In this document: in pieces, positions 35,689 to 47,628 of the stretch
How the letters are laid out: each line of letters starts with the position of its first letter
Position numbering within the stretch: position 1 is the first letter of the stretch
From: Gigaspora rosea
Taxonomy: Eukaryota; Glomeromycota; Glomeromycetes; Diversisporales; Gigasporaceae
Direction of reading: 5' to 3'
Length of the DNA stretch: 64,000 nucleotides
NCBI GenBank assembly: GCA_003550325.1
Contig: QKWP01000586.1
Coordinates: 7,404 to 71,403 of the forward strand
Translations under genes and position numbers: made by a program
The notes under the pieces: model-generated
Seen by the model: only the letters and a program-made list of their open reading frames with translations
Database searches by the model: none
What the model was told of the DNA's origin: nothing

Positions 35689-36158
35689 TTCGTTTCTGTA
35701 CGAATTTTTTGATCTCTTTTTTCTTAATTTTTTCGTTATTCTCTGACACTCTTACTCCCAAAACTTTTCATCAAAGGATTGCTTTTTCTATCTATCCATG
35801 CAGAGTGCTGAGCTCTATCAAACTAATAGTGCACTCTGCCTGTCAGTTAATAATTTTCACTCTTTGATTCCATTTTCTTAACAAAACCAAACGTGTACTT
35901 GTATCTGCTTTCCTAACTTCGCTAATGAGCCATTCTAAATTCATATATGCCTTAGTAAAACGCCATTTCCTGTTAGGTACAGACTGCCTCTTTGGCGATC
36001 TAATTATTTTGTTTGGGAGTGTGTTTTCTGCCTCTCTGATAATTGCTTTCTCAATTACCTCCCATATTCTATCTATTTGCTACTTCCTTCCTGAATCCGT
36101 CTTTTCTCTTCTCCGGAGCCTGGCTTGTGAGTATCCAGGGATCTACCTTGCAAACGTC

Positions 36159-37030
36159 TCACAAACTGCTCCTATAATCCTCCCAATTTTCCTTTGATGC
36201 AGACACCAAATCCCAAACATGTTGTGGAACCTGCTTTGCTACCCCAGCTGCACCTGTTTTAACTCTAAACGACCTGTCTGTTCCTACTTGCACTATAACC
36301 AAGTCGTGGTCACTTCCTGTTATCATCTCCATTGCTTCAATCTCTGCTCTTATTACTTTCTCTTTTAAATCTCTCGATACCCAGATTTGATCTATCCTTG
36401 TTGATACGCTTCTATTGCTCCACGTAAACTTCATGCTTTCGCGATTCCAAAACCTAAAAGTGTCTATATAACCTCGCGATTTTAGCCAACTATGGAGCCT
36501 CAGTTTCTTATATACCTTCGCACTTGGTTGCTTGTCCAAACCGGGGTTCACCACGTGATTGAAGTCTCCCATGAGTACTATTCTAAAGTTTCCTTGCTTT
36601 TCCTCTATTTTCTCTTGGATTAAACGCGTTGTCTCAGAGACTGTGTTTTCACAACTAGGGGGTATATACACCATCATTAACATCAAATTTAATCCTTTTA
36701 AGTATAAGTACACACCTAGAATATAACTACTAATCCTTTCAACTTTACCAACATGCCTTTCCAAATCAGAATGAACCAACATTTCCACTTCTGATTCTTT
36801 GTGTTTTCCTGTTTCTGCCCCGACCAAAAACTCCTATAATTCTTCTCATTCTTTAACAAAAACTGTGTCTCTCTTTCTTGCAAATTTGTTTCCGCTAATC
36901 TGACTATATCATAACTCTCTTTCCTCACATGGTATAGTAGGGAGTCAAGCTTGTGTTTCTGCGTCTTGAGCCCATTAATATTGTGGGCAATTATACTAAT
37001 ATTCCTATCAAAGCTTCTTTTATTTGACAC
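36159..37030 (-). pseudogene. LINE ORF2, AP endonuclease domain
   Basis: Frame 37030-36716 starts MSNKRSFDRNISIIAHNING, then DIVRLAETNL. Frame 36827-36159 continues with YIPPSCENTVSE, IVLMGDFNHVVNPG, RIDQIWVSRDL and TGSDHDLVIVQV. HNING, AETNL, MGDFNH and SDHDLV are the hallmark motifs of the exonuclease/endonuclease/phosphatase fold that nicks the target in APE-type LINEs. One frameshift near 36800 splits the domain; otherwise the key residues look intact. It lies upstream of RT on the same strand. Confidence 0.8.
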
Positions 37031-37098
37031 CCCTGTGTCTGCAGTACCTTCCTGTTCTTGGGGTACTGCCTGTTGTCTAATGATAACTGGTGCGAAAA

Positions 37099-38394
37099 TT
37101 AGGAGTGATCAGGGGCCATTGCCCCTATATGACCTCTCTCTATGTTATCTAGTCTCTGCAGGATTTCTCTTAATATGTTCTCACTAGCGAACCTATAGCC
37201 CACCTCCTTGTTCTGACCTTGATTCTCCTTATTTTCTTGCCGCACACCTCTTGGCTTCTCGTTATGTTTGTTTACGCCTTGATCCTTGCTTATGCGCTTA
37301 TTTGTGTAGTTCCTTTGTGACCACTTTGTTAGAACTACATTTTCTTTCCCTTTCGAAACTGTGCTTTGTTCGCCTAATATGCCTGAATTTGTACTTCTGC
37401 TCGACTCTGTTTGTGCACTTTCTTCTTGTGATTCCTGAGAGAAAAACTTGTTTTTATTCACCCACTTTAGCTTGGTATCGTAATACTAAATTGTGCTGTT
37501 TAGCGCACTGTATAACTCTTCTCTTGTTTCAAAATATACACTTGCCACTCCTTTCTGATTTCCATTATTGTTCATAGAAATATATACTGCTTTTGCTTTA
37601 CAACTTTTAAGTTGCCGGAGTAGTGCGAACTCTACTATTGACTTTGGAACGTTCTTAATTATTGCCTTTGATTTGCCCCTTTCTATGAGTGTCACCTTGT
37701 CAAATCTGCCTTGCGTAAGCCTTGACATCTTGCCTTTGTCAAGATGCACTGCCCATGCTGATTGCAAAAAAACTCTATTCCTTTTATCTTTTGGTTCTAC
37801 CTCTATGTACAGAGCTTTGGACCTACCGCATGCAATTACTCCACGAATTGTCGTCCTTCCGTAGAAACTCAACGCTCTTTTAATGTGTATTGCTTTTGTA
37901 TGTATTGGTACATCCCATAGGGTTAACCCTAAATTGATCTTCTTGTTACTGCTATTTGGACCTGAAAAGTTTCATGCTGCTCCGGCCTATATTGAACTAT
38001 ATATATCTCCTGTTTTTCCCTTATTCTTTATACAAGTGCTTAAAAACTCTGTATTGGCCTCTTGTTTTTTATCAACTTCCATTTTGTTGCATACTTCCTG
38101 TACCTTTATGTTGTTTGTTATTTGTTCTTCTACTACTTCTTGTTTCAAAGGTGCTGGAGTTTTAATTTTTATAAGTTTCTGCTTTACTTCTTCTGTAGGG
38201 ACTCCAAACTCCATTAGAAGCAGTACTTCTTTATTTTCTACCTCTGATATGACATGTTCTCTTTCCATACCGGATACGAGATCTTCTTCCTCTTTACAGA
38301 TATCTTGGTTGCTCGCTTTCTTGTATTCAATCCACTCATATGTTTCTATAATGTTCCTAATTAAGCAAACAGCGCTTTGGCTACTCAAACCCAA
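37099..38394 (-). pseudogene. LINE ORF1, RRM-like RNA-binding protein
   Basis: Three parts in one frame separated by stops: 38394-37987 (acidic N-terminal part, EEDLVSGMEREHVISEVENK), 37872-37486 (MSFYGRTTIRGVIACGRSKA, then AIIKNVPKSIVEFALLRQLK...GNQKGVASVYFETREEL, an RRM-like alpha/beta pattern), and 37461-37099 (Lys/Asn/Gln-rich C-terminus). Reading through TAG at 37486-37488 gives YYDTKLKWVNKNKFF directly, so a nonsense change split the last two parts. The text just before 37872 (LTLWDVPIHTKAIHIKRAL) belongs to the same protein. ORF1 proteins bind LINE RNA. Confidence 0.65.
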
Positions 38395-38964
38395 CCACTT
38401 TGCTATATGTTAATCATTGGATGTGATATCACGAGCAATAATTTGCAACTGTTGTTGCACGTCTGCTTCTGCACTAGCAAACAAATTATGATATGTTTCT
38501 AGCTTTTCCATTTCTAGAAACTTCTTTTTCTAATTTTTCTATATAATATGTTGAACTAGTTTCTACAATTGATAACCTGTCATGCGTTAATTTAGTAATT
38601 ATTTATTTACTGACGCGTTTGTTTACTTTGGTTCTAAATCAGGCTATCTTTCCCAAAATGTTTGTTTGTTATGAAACGTGCTTGTTAACAATTGGAGTGA
38701 TCTACACAATGGTGTAAGTGAAAAAGCCCACTTTTTGCACACAATAATTTTCTGAAGTATTTTCCTATTGTGATTTTACAAATATAAGCTCCCAGACATT
38801 TAGTGCCTATGAAACTTATAGTGAAACTTTGTGCTTTTCTATTGTTCCTATTATGTTTGTATATATTTCTTAGTGTCTTTTATACAAAAAATACCAAAAC
38901 TTCTTAGCTCAGATTTTGGTACAGGTGATCGACAGGAAGAGTTGAATATATATATTTAACAGCA

Positions 38965-39790
38965 ACGGGATTTCCCATAAAATTAAAAGTCGATAAAGAT
39001 ATTAAATTTGATTGGGACATTCATTTGGGTGTTGAAGTTGATGGAGTGTTTGCAATTTTCTGGCAAGATAATGGGCCAGTTACCATGCTGTTAACAATAC
39101 ATGGTTTTGTGGGCAAAGAGTGGGAAATAGAATGGGAAAGACGAAGACCAAGAGAAACAAGTACCAATGCGACGAAGGTACGTGCAGTTTTCAGATTCGA
39201 TTCTAAAAAAAAATTGAAAATACCAAAGTAATTGACGACTACAACCACTATATGAATGGTGTGGATGTCGCTGACCAATTGCGATCCTACTATGACACCC
39301 AACAAACTACACGGCGAAATTGGATGCCACTTCTTTTTTGGCTGCTAGACAATGCATTATTAATGCATATCTTATTACAAGAATTTTAAAATCCACGCAA
39401 GGGCATAAACAATTTCGTAACGATCTTGTTTGGGATCTTATTGACTTTGCAAATGACGAAAGCAAAGTTCAATTAAGAGACCATTCAAAAGGAAAAGAGA
39501 AACCACCGAAAGTCACAAAATATTTTAAACTTTCGGATCATCATTTGGAACCAGGAAATTCACATTGCAGTGTAGAAAGATCGTTGAGAAGCATGCCGGT
39601 AGTGTGCTTAGCTGGCAAGCACTAATCAATTGGATATGAATCGCAAAACGCCAAACACAAGTAAGGTTTTGTGCTGTCATGTAATGTGCTGCTCTGTTGC
39701 AACAGCAATTAAAATTGTTTTCTCAGCTTTCACTTCAAAAACAAGGAATCATTGGATGAATAAAAACGACAGTTTGATGGGTGGGCGAAG
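38965..39790 (+). pseudogene. piggyBac-like transposase, C-terminal part
   Basis: The gene resumes right of the LINE as ATGFPIKLKVDKDIKFDW, FAIFWQDNGPVTMLLTIHG, then DYNHYMNGVDVADQLRSYYD and RRNWMPLLFWLLDNA, the typical final catalytic segment (GVDVADQ Asp). A frameshift follows, then IINAYLITRILKSTQGHKQF and a degenerate Cys-rich tail around 39665-39745. The WQDNGPV and GVD.ADQLRSYY motifs make the family assignment firm. Stops and frameshifts show it is dead. Confidence 0.8.
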
Positions 39791-40575
39791 CGGTCCCATG
39801 AACCAAAAATGGCAAACAAAAAAAAAATTTTTAAATAAATTTAAATTTTTTTTTTTAAAAAAAAAAATTTATTTTAATAGTACGCAATTTAATTTTGTAC
39901 TAAAATATTTAATTTATCAGTTCATTGATCAATTTTAATGACTGCATTAAAGCTGAAATCACACATATCAGTCTTTAAAATTTAAAACTCAAAAAACATT
40001 AAATTTCAACATGTAAAATATCGATCGACTGATAACCCTAAAATTTCGATTCGATGCTATTGGAATTTAATTTTAAATAAAAAATTTTACAATTAATAGC
40101 TACATTATTAATTTTGATTAAGAATGTAGAGGTCTAATCTGCCTAAAAAACCTGAAAATTTAGGTTCGCGTAAATAATTCACGATTTCGAAAGCACAAAA
40201 TCAAGTCATACAAAAACACAATATTTATTTAAGTTTTATAGCACATGCAATACTAAAATTGGCTTGCCCATCACGTGATCAGAGCTTCCAAGAATCGTTC
40301 AAGCCAATTTGGGAAAAGGTTTTCATAAAATTTTTTTTACCCGCATTAAATTTCTTTTTACTGATTTTAGCAGACAAATTTGTTCGCTAAAATGGACGGT
40401 TTAAGGGATAACATTTTTTGCCGGCCAGCTGGGTCCTATTTGTTTGTTCTATGTAACGAGAATCAACTAATTTAATTTACATGGCCTAACTTAAATAATT
40501 TTTATAGTAATGTAAATTGATTTAAAAAATGTTTTAGTAGATTTTATATTTTATTATTATTTAATAATTTTTTAA

Positions 40576-41094
40576 GGAAAAATGTATGTCTCGCATCCAG
40601 CAATCTACATTGCATCTCACATCTCGATTTTGATTGGTTATTTGTTAAATTATAATTTTGGAGTTATTTTTTATTTTAACAATATCTCATATAATATTAA
40701 TAAAAAATACTTTTAGATAATGCGCTTATATGCAAAATTTCATGCTGAACAAGTTTACTTAGGCGCCAAACAAAGATTATCTTAATAGAATTTTAGGATA
40801 TTTTTATTTTTTTATTTTTTTCTTTAGTTTTTTTGATAATATCTTAAGAGTCTACTAAGATAATCTTCTTAAGTTCTCTAAGTAAACTTGTTCAGCATGA
40901 GGTTTTACATATAGGCGAAAATTTTTTTTATAATATCTTTAATTTTTCTTAGGATAGTTAGATTTTTTAATTTTTGTTTACATTTTTTGTCTTTGTTTAC
41001 ATTCGATCGTTACACAAAATTCAATCATCTGATTGGTACAATCGGAGGTGCGAAAAATAAGAATACCCAACCCCGCAGGATATAAATAACCCCA
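40576..41094. mobile_element. 519-bp foldback-type element with 8-bp duplication TTTTTTAA
   Basis: Inserted into the duplicated block between two copies of TTTTTTAA (40568-40575, 41095-41102). Copy 1 has a single copy at about 2885. Internal arms pair: CATGCTGAACAAGTTTACTT then AGGCG near 40740 against AAGTAAACTTGTTCAGCATG near 40881-40900, with AGATTATCTTA against TAAGATAATCT inside. The arm core matches those at 16252 and 52034. The 8-bp duplication would suit hAT-type insertion, but the site is a T-run, so this is tentative. Confidence 0.75.
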
Positions 41095-42093
41095 TTTTTT
41101 AATTCTAGGAATAAATCTTCAATTTTTTTATTTGTTTTCATCAATTTTCTTTATTGATTTAGAATTTAATTTCAAAATTTTTGCTTCAAAAAGTAATATT
41201 AAATAAATAGAATAATTTTTAAAAAAATATAACTTAAATAATTTTTATAGTAATGATAAAAAATATTTTAGTAGATTTTATATTTTAATTTCATTAATTT
41301 TCCTTTTCTATTCAGAATTAAATTTTTAATTTCAAAATTTTTGCTTCAAAAAGTAATATTAAATAAATAAAATAATTTTTTAAAAAAATATAACTTAAAT
41401 AATTTTTATAGTAATGATAAAAAATATTTAAGTAGATTTTATATTTTGATATTATTTAATAATTTTTTAATTCTCAAAATAAATCTTTAATTTTTTTATT
41501 TTGGTTTTTATCAATTTCCCTTATATTAATTTGATTTACTTTAATATCTTTTTTAGATGCTTTAATCTCTTGTTTTCAATATTGAGAATTCTTAACAAAT
41601 CTTAGAAACATTAAGCTTAAATTAAAAGATTAATAAAAAAATTTAATGCAAATTAACCTCAATAGGTTGGCAACCAAAATTAGATATAACATCAATTTAA
41701 TGCAACTATTTTGTTATTATATTGGATATCTGTATTAGATCTAAAAAAAAGTTATTTTTTTTAAAAAAATTAGTTTTATTTGAAGTAAATAAAGACTTGA
41801 ATTATACACTTAAATCTAGTTAATGAAAACAAAAAAAGATAAAAATAAGAAAAATGATAATAAAATAGAAGAAAATGCTATATACTAAATTTTAAAAAGT
41901 TGTATTACTGTATTACCAGAATTTTTTTATAGGTACACCTTGTTAAACCTTTTGAAAAAATAAGAACTCTATTTTTTTCTAAAAATGCATTGATTTGCTA
42001 CAACTTTTTATAACTATATACTTATTAAAAATTAAAATAACTGCTACGAACACATTAAACATGCTAGTTACAAAGCACAAACACTCTTTAAAA

Positions 42094-42900
42094 AATTTTT
42101 CAACAAATGCTTTCAACTTCAAAAAGTTCCTACAGATTGGAAGTCTTCGAATATATTCCTTATTCCAAAAAAATCTATTTGGGATTTTACCTTAAATCAA
42201 GTCCGTCCAATTTCTATTATAGAACCCTTTAAAAAAACCTTTACTAAAATATTTACTAAATGACTTGACAAAGTTATTTCTAATAACCATTTCCTATCTG
42301 ATCTAAATTTTGCTGCTTCTAAAAACTCATCTACCCATATCCCTATACAAATTCTTCATAATACTATCGAACACTACAAAATACACAACAAAGAAGCTTG
42401 GATTCTCTTTCAAGATATGTCTAAAGCATTTGACAAAATTAATATTTCACGTCTTCAAAATACCTGTAAAAGAATTGGTATTACTAGTTTGGGCATCAAT
42501 TTAATCACTGAACTACATACATCAAGACAAGCAAGGATCATCACTGCTCATGGTCTACTTCACCTATTAATATTCAATCTGGAATAGAACAAGGAGAGAC
42601 TTATTCTCCTCTACTTTGGAAAATTTACTATGATCCAATCCTTACCTTTATTCACCAAAAAATACTAAAATCAAATGCTCAAAATTACATCACAATCCCC
42701 TCTTGACATAATTACTAATACTACTGGTACTAGTATCTCAATACCACCTTTAGCCTATATGGATGATACAACATAGCTCTGTGAAAACTCTGAAACTATG
42801 CAAAGTATTCTCAATGATACATCTGAACTCTATAAAATTAATAATATAGAAGTCAACCCTACAAAATCTGATTTACTTCATATTCAATCTAAACCCTACA
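42094..42900 (+). pseudogene. Reverse transcriptase fragment of the truncated LINE
   Basis: Read across frames: VPTDWKSSNIFLIPKKS, NQVRPISIIEPFKKTFTKIF, stop, then EAWILFQDMSKAFDKINISR (motif A), SGIEQGETYSPLLWKIYYDP (motif B region), and LAYMDDTT (motif C, both catalytic Asp retained), stop, NNIEVNPTKSDLLHI. At least two stops and two frameshifts. It is distinct from the RTs at 34 kb and 56 kb, so a third LINE lineage is present. Confidence 0.7.
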
Positions 42901-43590
42901 AGTCCCAAACAATATCCCTTTTATTTAATAACCAACCTATTCTACCTAGTGATATGGGCCGATGCCAAATTCTCGAGCCGACCCAGCTGCGGAAATTAAA
43001 CGGCCCGATCGACCAGGCTGATCATATTGTTAAAAAACTTTCAGTCAAACAAAAATGCAAAGTAGTCTTATAATTTGATCTTCTCAATATGAAAATAGTC
43101 AGAATTACATCACGATACTTGTGCAAAATTTCAATTGCTAAAAAATTACATGGAGATGCATTTAATTAGTCGATATAATGATCAGCACATTATAAGCACA
43201 CATACATATAATGTTACATAAATTACAAATAGTAGGAAGAGTGCATGTAATGCATATGTATAGTGGATCTACTATATGCGAATAGGAAGCTAAGGGCCCA
43301 ATGGGTCCTCTTAATGGCCGGTGATCTACCAGGTTATTTTCTAATAGTTGGAAATAAAGTGATAAGTATGACGGTGGTTTACTAACAATCGATAATTAGT
43401 GCTATAAATCAGTGAGCAGTCAGAACTCCTAATTGACTAGTTGAATTTATAAATATTGACTAGAAAAGCTGACTATTCGATTTTAGTTTGATAGATAGTT
43501 ATCGACTGCAAGCACTAACTTGAGAATGTTCTATGTGTGATTTAACTAATAATTATAAGTTATACAATGAAATTCTATCAGACGAAAAAA

Positions 43591-43960
43591 NNNNNNNNNN
43601 NNNNNNNNNNNNNNNNNNNNNNNNNNNNNNNNNNNNNNNNNNNNNNNNNNNNNNNNNNNNNNNNNNNNNNNNNNNNNNNNNNNNNNNNNNNNNNNNNNNN
43701 NNNNNNNNNNNNNNNNNNNNNNNNNNNNNNNNNNNNNNNNNNNNNNNNNNNNNNNNNNNNNNNNNNNNNNNNNNNNNNNNNNNNNNNNNNNNNNNNNNNN
43801 NNNNNNNNNNNNNNNNNNNNNNNNNNNNNNNNNNNNNNNNNNNNNNNNNNNNNNNNNNNNNNNNNNNNNNNNNNNNNNNNNNNNNNNNNNNNNNNNNNNN
43901 NNNNNNNNNNNNNNNNNNNNNNNNNNNNNNNNNNNNNNNNNNNNNNNNNNNNNNNNNNNN
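43591..43960. other. Assembly gap (370 N)
   Basis: It is followed directly by 60 A. Frames crossing it, including poly-Lys or poly-Phe stretches, are artefacts. Confidence 0.99.
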
Positions 43961-44022
<62 letters not shown>

Positions 44023-45591
44023 AAAATATAAACAATTTAAATTCAATAAAATTCAAATAATCCTCTTATAAAAGAAACTAAACTAACCAAATAGAAATAT
44101 AGTATGAATATTATGTGGTACAGTTAGTCTTGGAAGAAGGCTAAACTCAAAAAAATTATTCCAAGTCTTAAGAACATAAACTAGACCAAACCTGGACCAA
44201 ACTGAAACAGTTTGAACTAAGAATCTGTATTAATAAAACCAAGAGCAATACATATAAAATATCAAAATCAGCATTCCTGACTATTAAGTTAATTTTTTAT
44301 AAGATAATTTTCTATAAGCTTTTAACAAAAGTTGTAGAGCTAGTTTTTGTGATTCTAATAATAGTAAAATCAGTAAAATTAGTTAAACAGATAAAAAGTT
44401 ATAAGCAATTTAAGGCTAAAAATTTTTATAAACTATAGGAATCATGATTCTGACTTAACATTTTTTTACTGTGTTTTACTATAAAAATTCTCCCAGTATT
44501 AAGTTCTCATTTACTCGTGAATCATCAATTAAAGATTATAGAAAAAAAAAATTTACAAAGTATTAATATAAATTATTAATTATATTTTATTCATACATTT
44601 AAAAGTTATTGGGCATAAGATTTAGATACACAATCATCTTGAAAGATTAAAAAAATATAGAATTCAAAAATGATAAATGATACAAACAAATTGGAGTGTG
44701 AAAAGTCTTTCAATAAAATGAAATAAATAAATAAAATACATTTTATATTCTGTATTAACTGTTAGAAATTGATCTTGTTGACCATGTTAGGGTCATTCAT
44801 GTATTATACTTAAATTACTTACAGATACATGTGATTTAATATAATTTAAGATTTTTATCATATGATCATGAAATTATTTCTTCTTTATATTTTTTTCATG
44901 TGTTATGTTTATTCAAATTAAAATTCAGTTAATACCTCCTATGAGTCATGATAATAAATTGCCAGACAATGTATACTTATACCCATAAATCTTATTTTTT
45001 AGTACTTGCAAAAATACATGTTGTTTTGACGTAAAAGAAACAATAAATAAAAAAAATTGCCCCAAAATACGTAAGTATGGGGTATATACAGCTACTTTAT
45101 TTGCTCACATGTGACGATCTGAAAATTGGGTTTTGACTACTTTGCATACGTATTTACGATACGTACATCCAAAAATGCCTATAAACCATACACTTCATGA
45201 TATATATCACTCCGTTTCTGATATTAAAAGAAAATTATAATAATAGTTAAAATAACTTACATCTGATTTCATTTATTGGCTTTTTCTAAATCTCCTATTA
45301 TACCGATTCATCAATAATAACATAAAATGATAAATGTCCGTGTGTAACCCATTGTGACACCCTAATCTGCTTCAGAAGTTTCCGCATCCGAAATATTTAT
45401 AGGGCTAGTTTTGTGTAATCCATATGATCCATATGATTTTGTGTAAAATTCAATCCATATTGATATACGAATTGTTATAAATTGTATTACTCTATTAATC
45501 AAAAAAAATTTTATAGTTTGAACTTTAAATCCTTTTAAAAGAAAAATATCAAATTGACAAACGGATAATTTTTCATGTTAAAACCTTCAAC

Positions 45592-47628
45592 ATGGACCAA
45601 TCACATCGTCAGGAATTAATAAGCTTGCTGATAATTATCGGAAAGGTACTGGCATAGAAAAGGGTGACCGTAAGACGTTTGAACTATATCTTAAAGATGA
45701 CGAGATGGGGAATGCTACTGGAACGTGTAATGTTGGAAATTGTTATTATTATGGAATCGGAGTTGAAAGGGATTTCTTTAAGGCATTTATTTATTACCAA
45801 AAATCCGCAGAGATGGAAGACGCTGCAGGAACTTGTAATGTTGGATACTGTTATAATTTTGGAATCGGAGTTGAAACCAATAAGCGTAAAGCACACACAT
45901 ATTATCAAAAAGCAGCAAAAATGGGAGATATATTTGCACTCGGTCTATGTTATCATTTAGGAATTGGAGTAGAAAAGGACAAGAAAAAAGCATTCGAATA
46001 TGATCTAAACTCTGCGGAGATGGGAAATATTAAAGGAATAAGACAAGTTGAGAGTTGTTATCGACATGGAATCGGAGTCGAAAAGAATGAAAATAAGGCA
46101 TTCGAATATTATCAAAAATCTGCTGACATGGGTGATGCTATTGGAACAAATGGTGTTGGTAATTGTTATGCAAATGGAGTTGGTGTTAAAGAAGATAAAT
46201 ATAAAGCATTCGAATATTATAAAAAATCTGCTGATATGGGACTTCATGTGGGGATATATAATGTAGGAGTTTGTTATCATGATGGGACTGGAGTTATAAA
46301 AAATGAATGTAAAGCATTCGAGTATTATAAAAAATCAGCAGAGATGGGATACGCTAAAGGAATTGTTGTTGAAAAGGATATAAATATTGCTTTTGAATGG
46401 TATTTAAAATCAGCTATTACTGAACAAAGTTCTCGTACTAAAAAAAAAGAATATTTTCATTGGATACCATTTGAAAATTTTGAAAATATTGAAGAAATAG
46501 GTAAAGGGGCCTTTTCTACAGTTTTCAAAACAAAATATTTAAATAATTCTGGATCATATAAAGAAGTGGCAATTAAGCTTGTAAAAGATTCCGATAAAAA
46601 TAAAGAACCATTTATAAAAGAGGTATTATATCAATATTTTTTGAATATTATTTTTATTTTTAAAAATTATATCTGATTAAATATAATAATTTATTTGTTT
46701 TTTAGCTGAAAGCTTGCCATAGTTTAAATCAATATTTAGGAATATCAAGAGATGAAAAAACAAAAGATTATATATTAGTGCTTAGTTATGCAAAATACGG
46801 ATCATTGAGCAAAAACCTTACTGATATCTTGAAATTTAAATGGAAACTCAAATTGAAGATACTCCGTGATATTATATCCAATCTTGATCATATTCATTAT
46901 AAAAAATATTTGCATCGAGATATTCATCCTGGAAATATTCTGTTGAAAAAAGATTATGAAGCATATATTACCGATCTAGGTTTATCAAAGCCGTTTGATG
47001 AAAAGGAACGAGAAGATCGTATTTATGGAGTTTTACCTTATATTGCACCGGAGCTTTATCAAAAACAACCATATACTCAACTTCGGATATTTATTCATTC
47101 GGAATAATAATGGTAGAAATAACAACTGGTCAAAGGCCTTTTAATAATTATAAATTTGATAATGAGCTCGTAATAAAAATTTGTAATGGACTACGGCCAA
47201 AATTTGCACTAGGAATTCCTGATTGTTATATTGAATTAGCAAACCAATGCATGGATTCGAATCCAGGAAAACGTCCAACATCTAGTGAAATAATTATTAA
47301 ATTTAATGAATGGCTAAATATTATTGGAAATGAAGCTGAAAATAAAATTAAAAAACATTCAATGTTTAGAAAAATTATTATTAAACTGAATAAATGGTCA
47401 AATATTTTTAGAAGGAATAAAAGGTTAATTAAAAGACAATTTTTAGAAAGTGATAAGATTAATGAAAAATTGCCAATAATTAAGGAAAATTTAAAAGACA
47501 TATATACAAGTAAACCTTATAATATAACTGATATTAACAAAAGCCTATCAAAACTGAAAACTAGTAAAACCGCTGTTAATATAGAAGTTTCGGATGATCA
47601 ATTAACACTGTGTTTATTAATAAATTAA
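45592..47628 (+). pseudogene. Sel1-repeat protein kinase, copy 2 (two frameshifts)
   Basis: ATGGACCAATC aligns with the start of copy 1 but lacks one base at codon 4 (about 45601), so the native ATG reads out of frame. The correct frame resumes as GINKLADNYRKGTGIEK and its first internal ATG is at 45705. Sel1 repeats follow; relative to copy 1, 33 bp (11 residues) are missing in frame within the last repeat (near 46357). The kinase region has EEIGKGAFSTV, VAIK, LHRDIHPGN, TDLGLSKP and YIAPELY. A one-base loss near 47082 (CAACTTCGG versus CAAGCTTCAG) shifts the frame just before SDIYSFG; the rest resumes as MVEITTGQRPF to the C-terminal tail. Intron 46623-46705. Confidence 0.8.
46623..46705 (+). 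other. Spliceosomal intron of kinase copy 2 (83 nt)
   Basis: GTATTATATC donor, TTTTTTAG acceptor, next exon CTGAAAGCTTGCCATAG. Same position and phase as in the other copies; the branch region has changed to TGATTAAATA. Confidence 0.85.

Larger units (their letters stand above)
31466..38957 (-). mobile_element. LINE-type non-LTR retrotransposon inserted in the piggyBac-like transposase
   Basis: A 7.5-kb minus-strand element. The 3' end is a 12-base poly-A (poly-T at 31466-31477) and the 5' end is at about 38957. AACAGCA flanks it at 31453-31459 and 38958-38964; the next bases also partly match, so the duplication may be about 14 bp with mismatches. From 5' to 3' it encodes an ORF1 with an RRM-like domain, an AP endonuclease, a reverse transcriptase, an RNase H-like domain and a Cys-rich C-terminus. 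All are broken. Confidence 0.85.
29946..40486. mobile_element. piggyBac-like DNA transposon, 10.5 kb including a nested LINE
   Basis: The left end GGCCACACAAACTAATAAAA and the right end (reverse complement GGCCATGTAAATTAAATTAG) both lead into TTGATTCTCGT. Both ends then share subterminal ATCCCTTAAACCGTC and GACAAATTTGTC. The flanks are TAA on both sides (29943-29945, 40487-40489), and copy 1 of the block shows an uninterrupted AAATATAACTTAAAT at the site. A broken piggyBac-type transposase lies inside on the + strand. Without the LINE, the element is about 3.0 kb. The TAA duplication differs from the TTAA typical of piggyBac. Confidence 0.85.
42036..44020 (+). mobile_element. 5'-truncated non-LTR retrotransposon ending in a 60-base poly-A
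   Basis: Copy 1 of the block reads ATTAAAAATTAAAATTTAAAC without interruption at about 3660. In copy 2, AAAATTAAAATA is followed by RT-coding sequence, the gap 43591-43960, and A60 at 43961-44020, then ATTAAAATATAAAC. The AT-rich repeated flank is probably the target duplication. The part 42949-43590 is unlike RT and opens with AGTGATATGGGC, so another small element may be nested inside. Confidence 0.75.

Noticed and set aside
34904..35746. 280-codon plus-strand open frame
   Set aside because: It is the antisense of the LINE RT, which has clear motifs on the minus strand; its Ser/Phe/Leu-rich composition is typical of a shadow frame. The plus-strand frames at 37251, 37568 and 37883 are rejected for the same reason.
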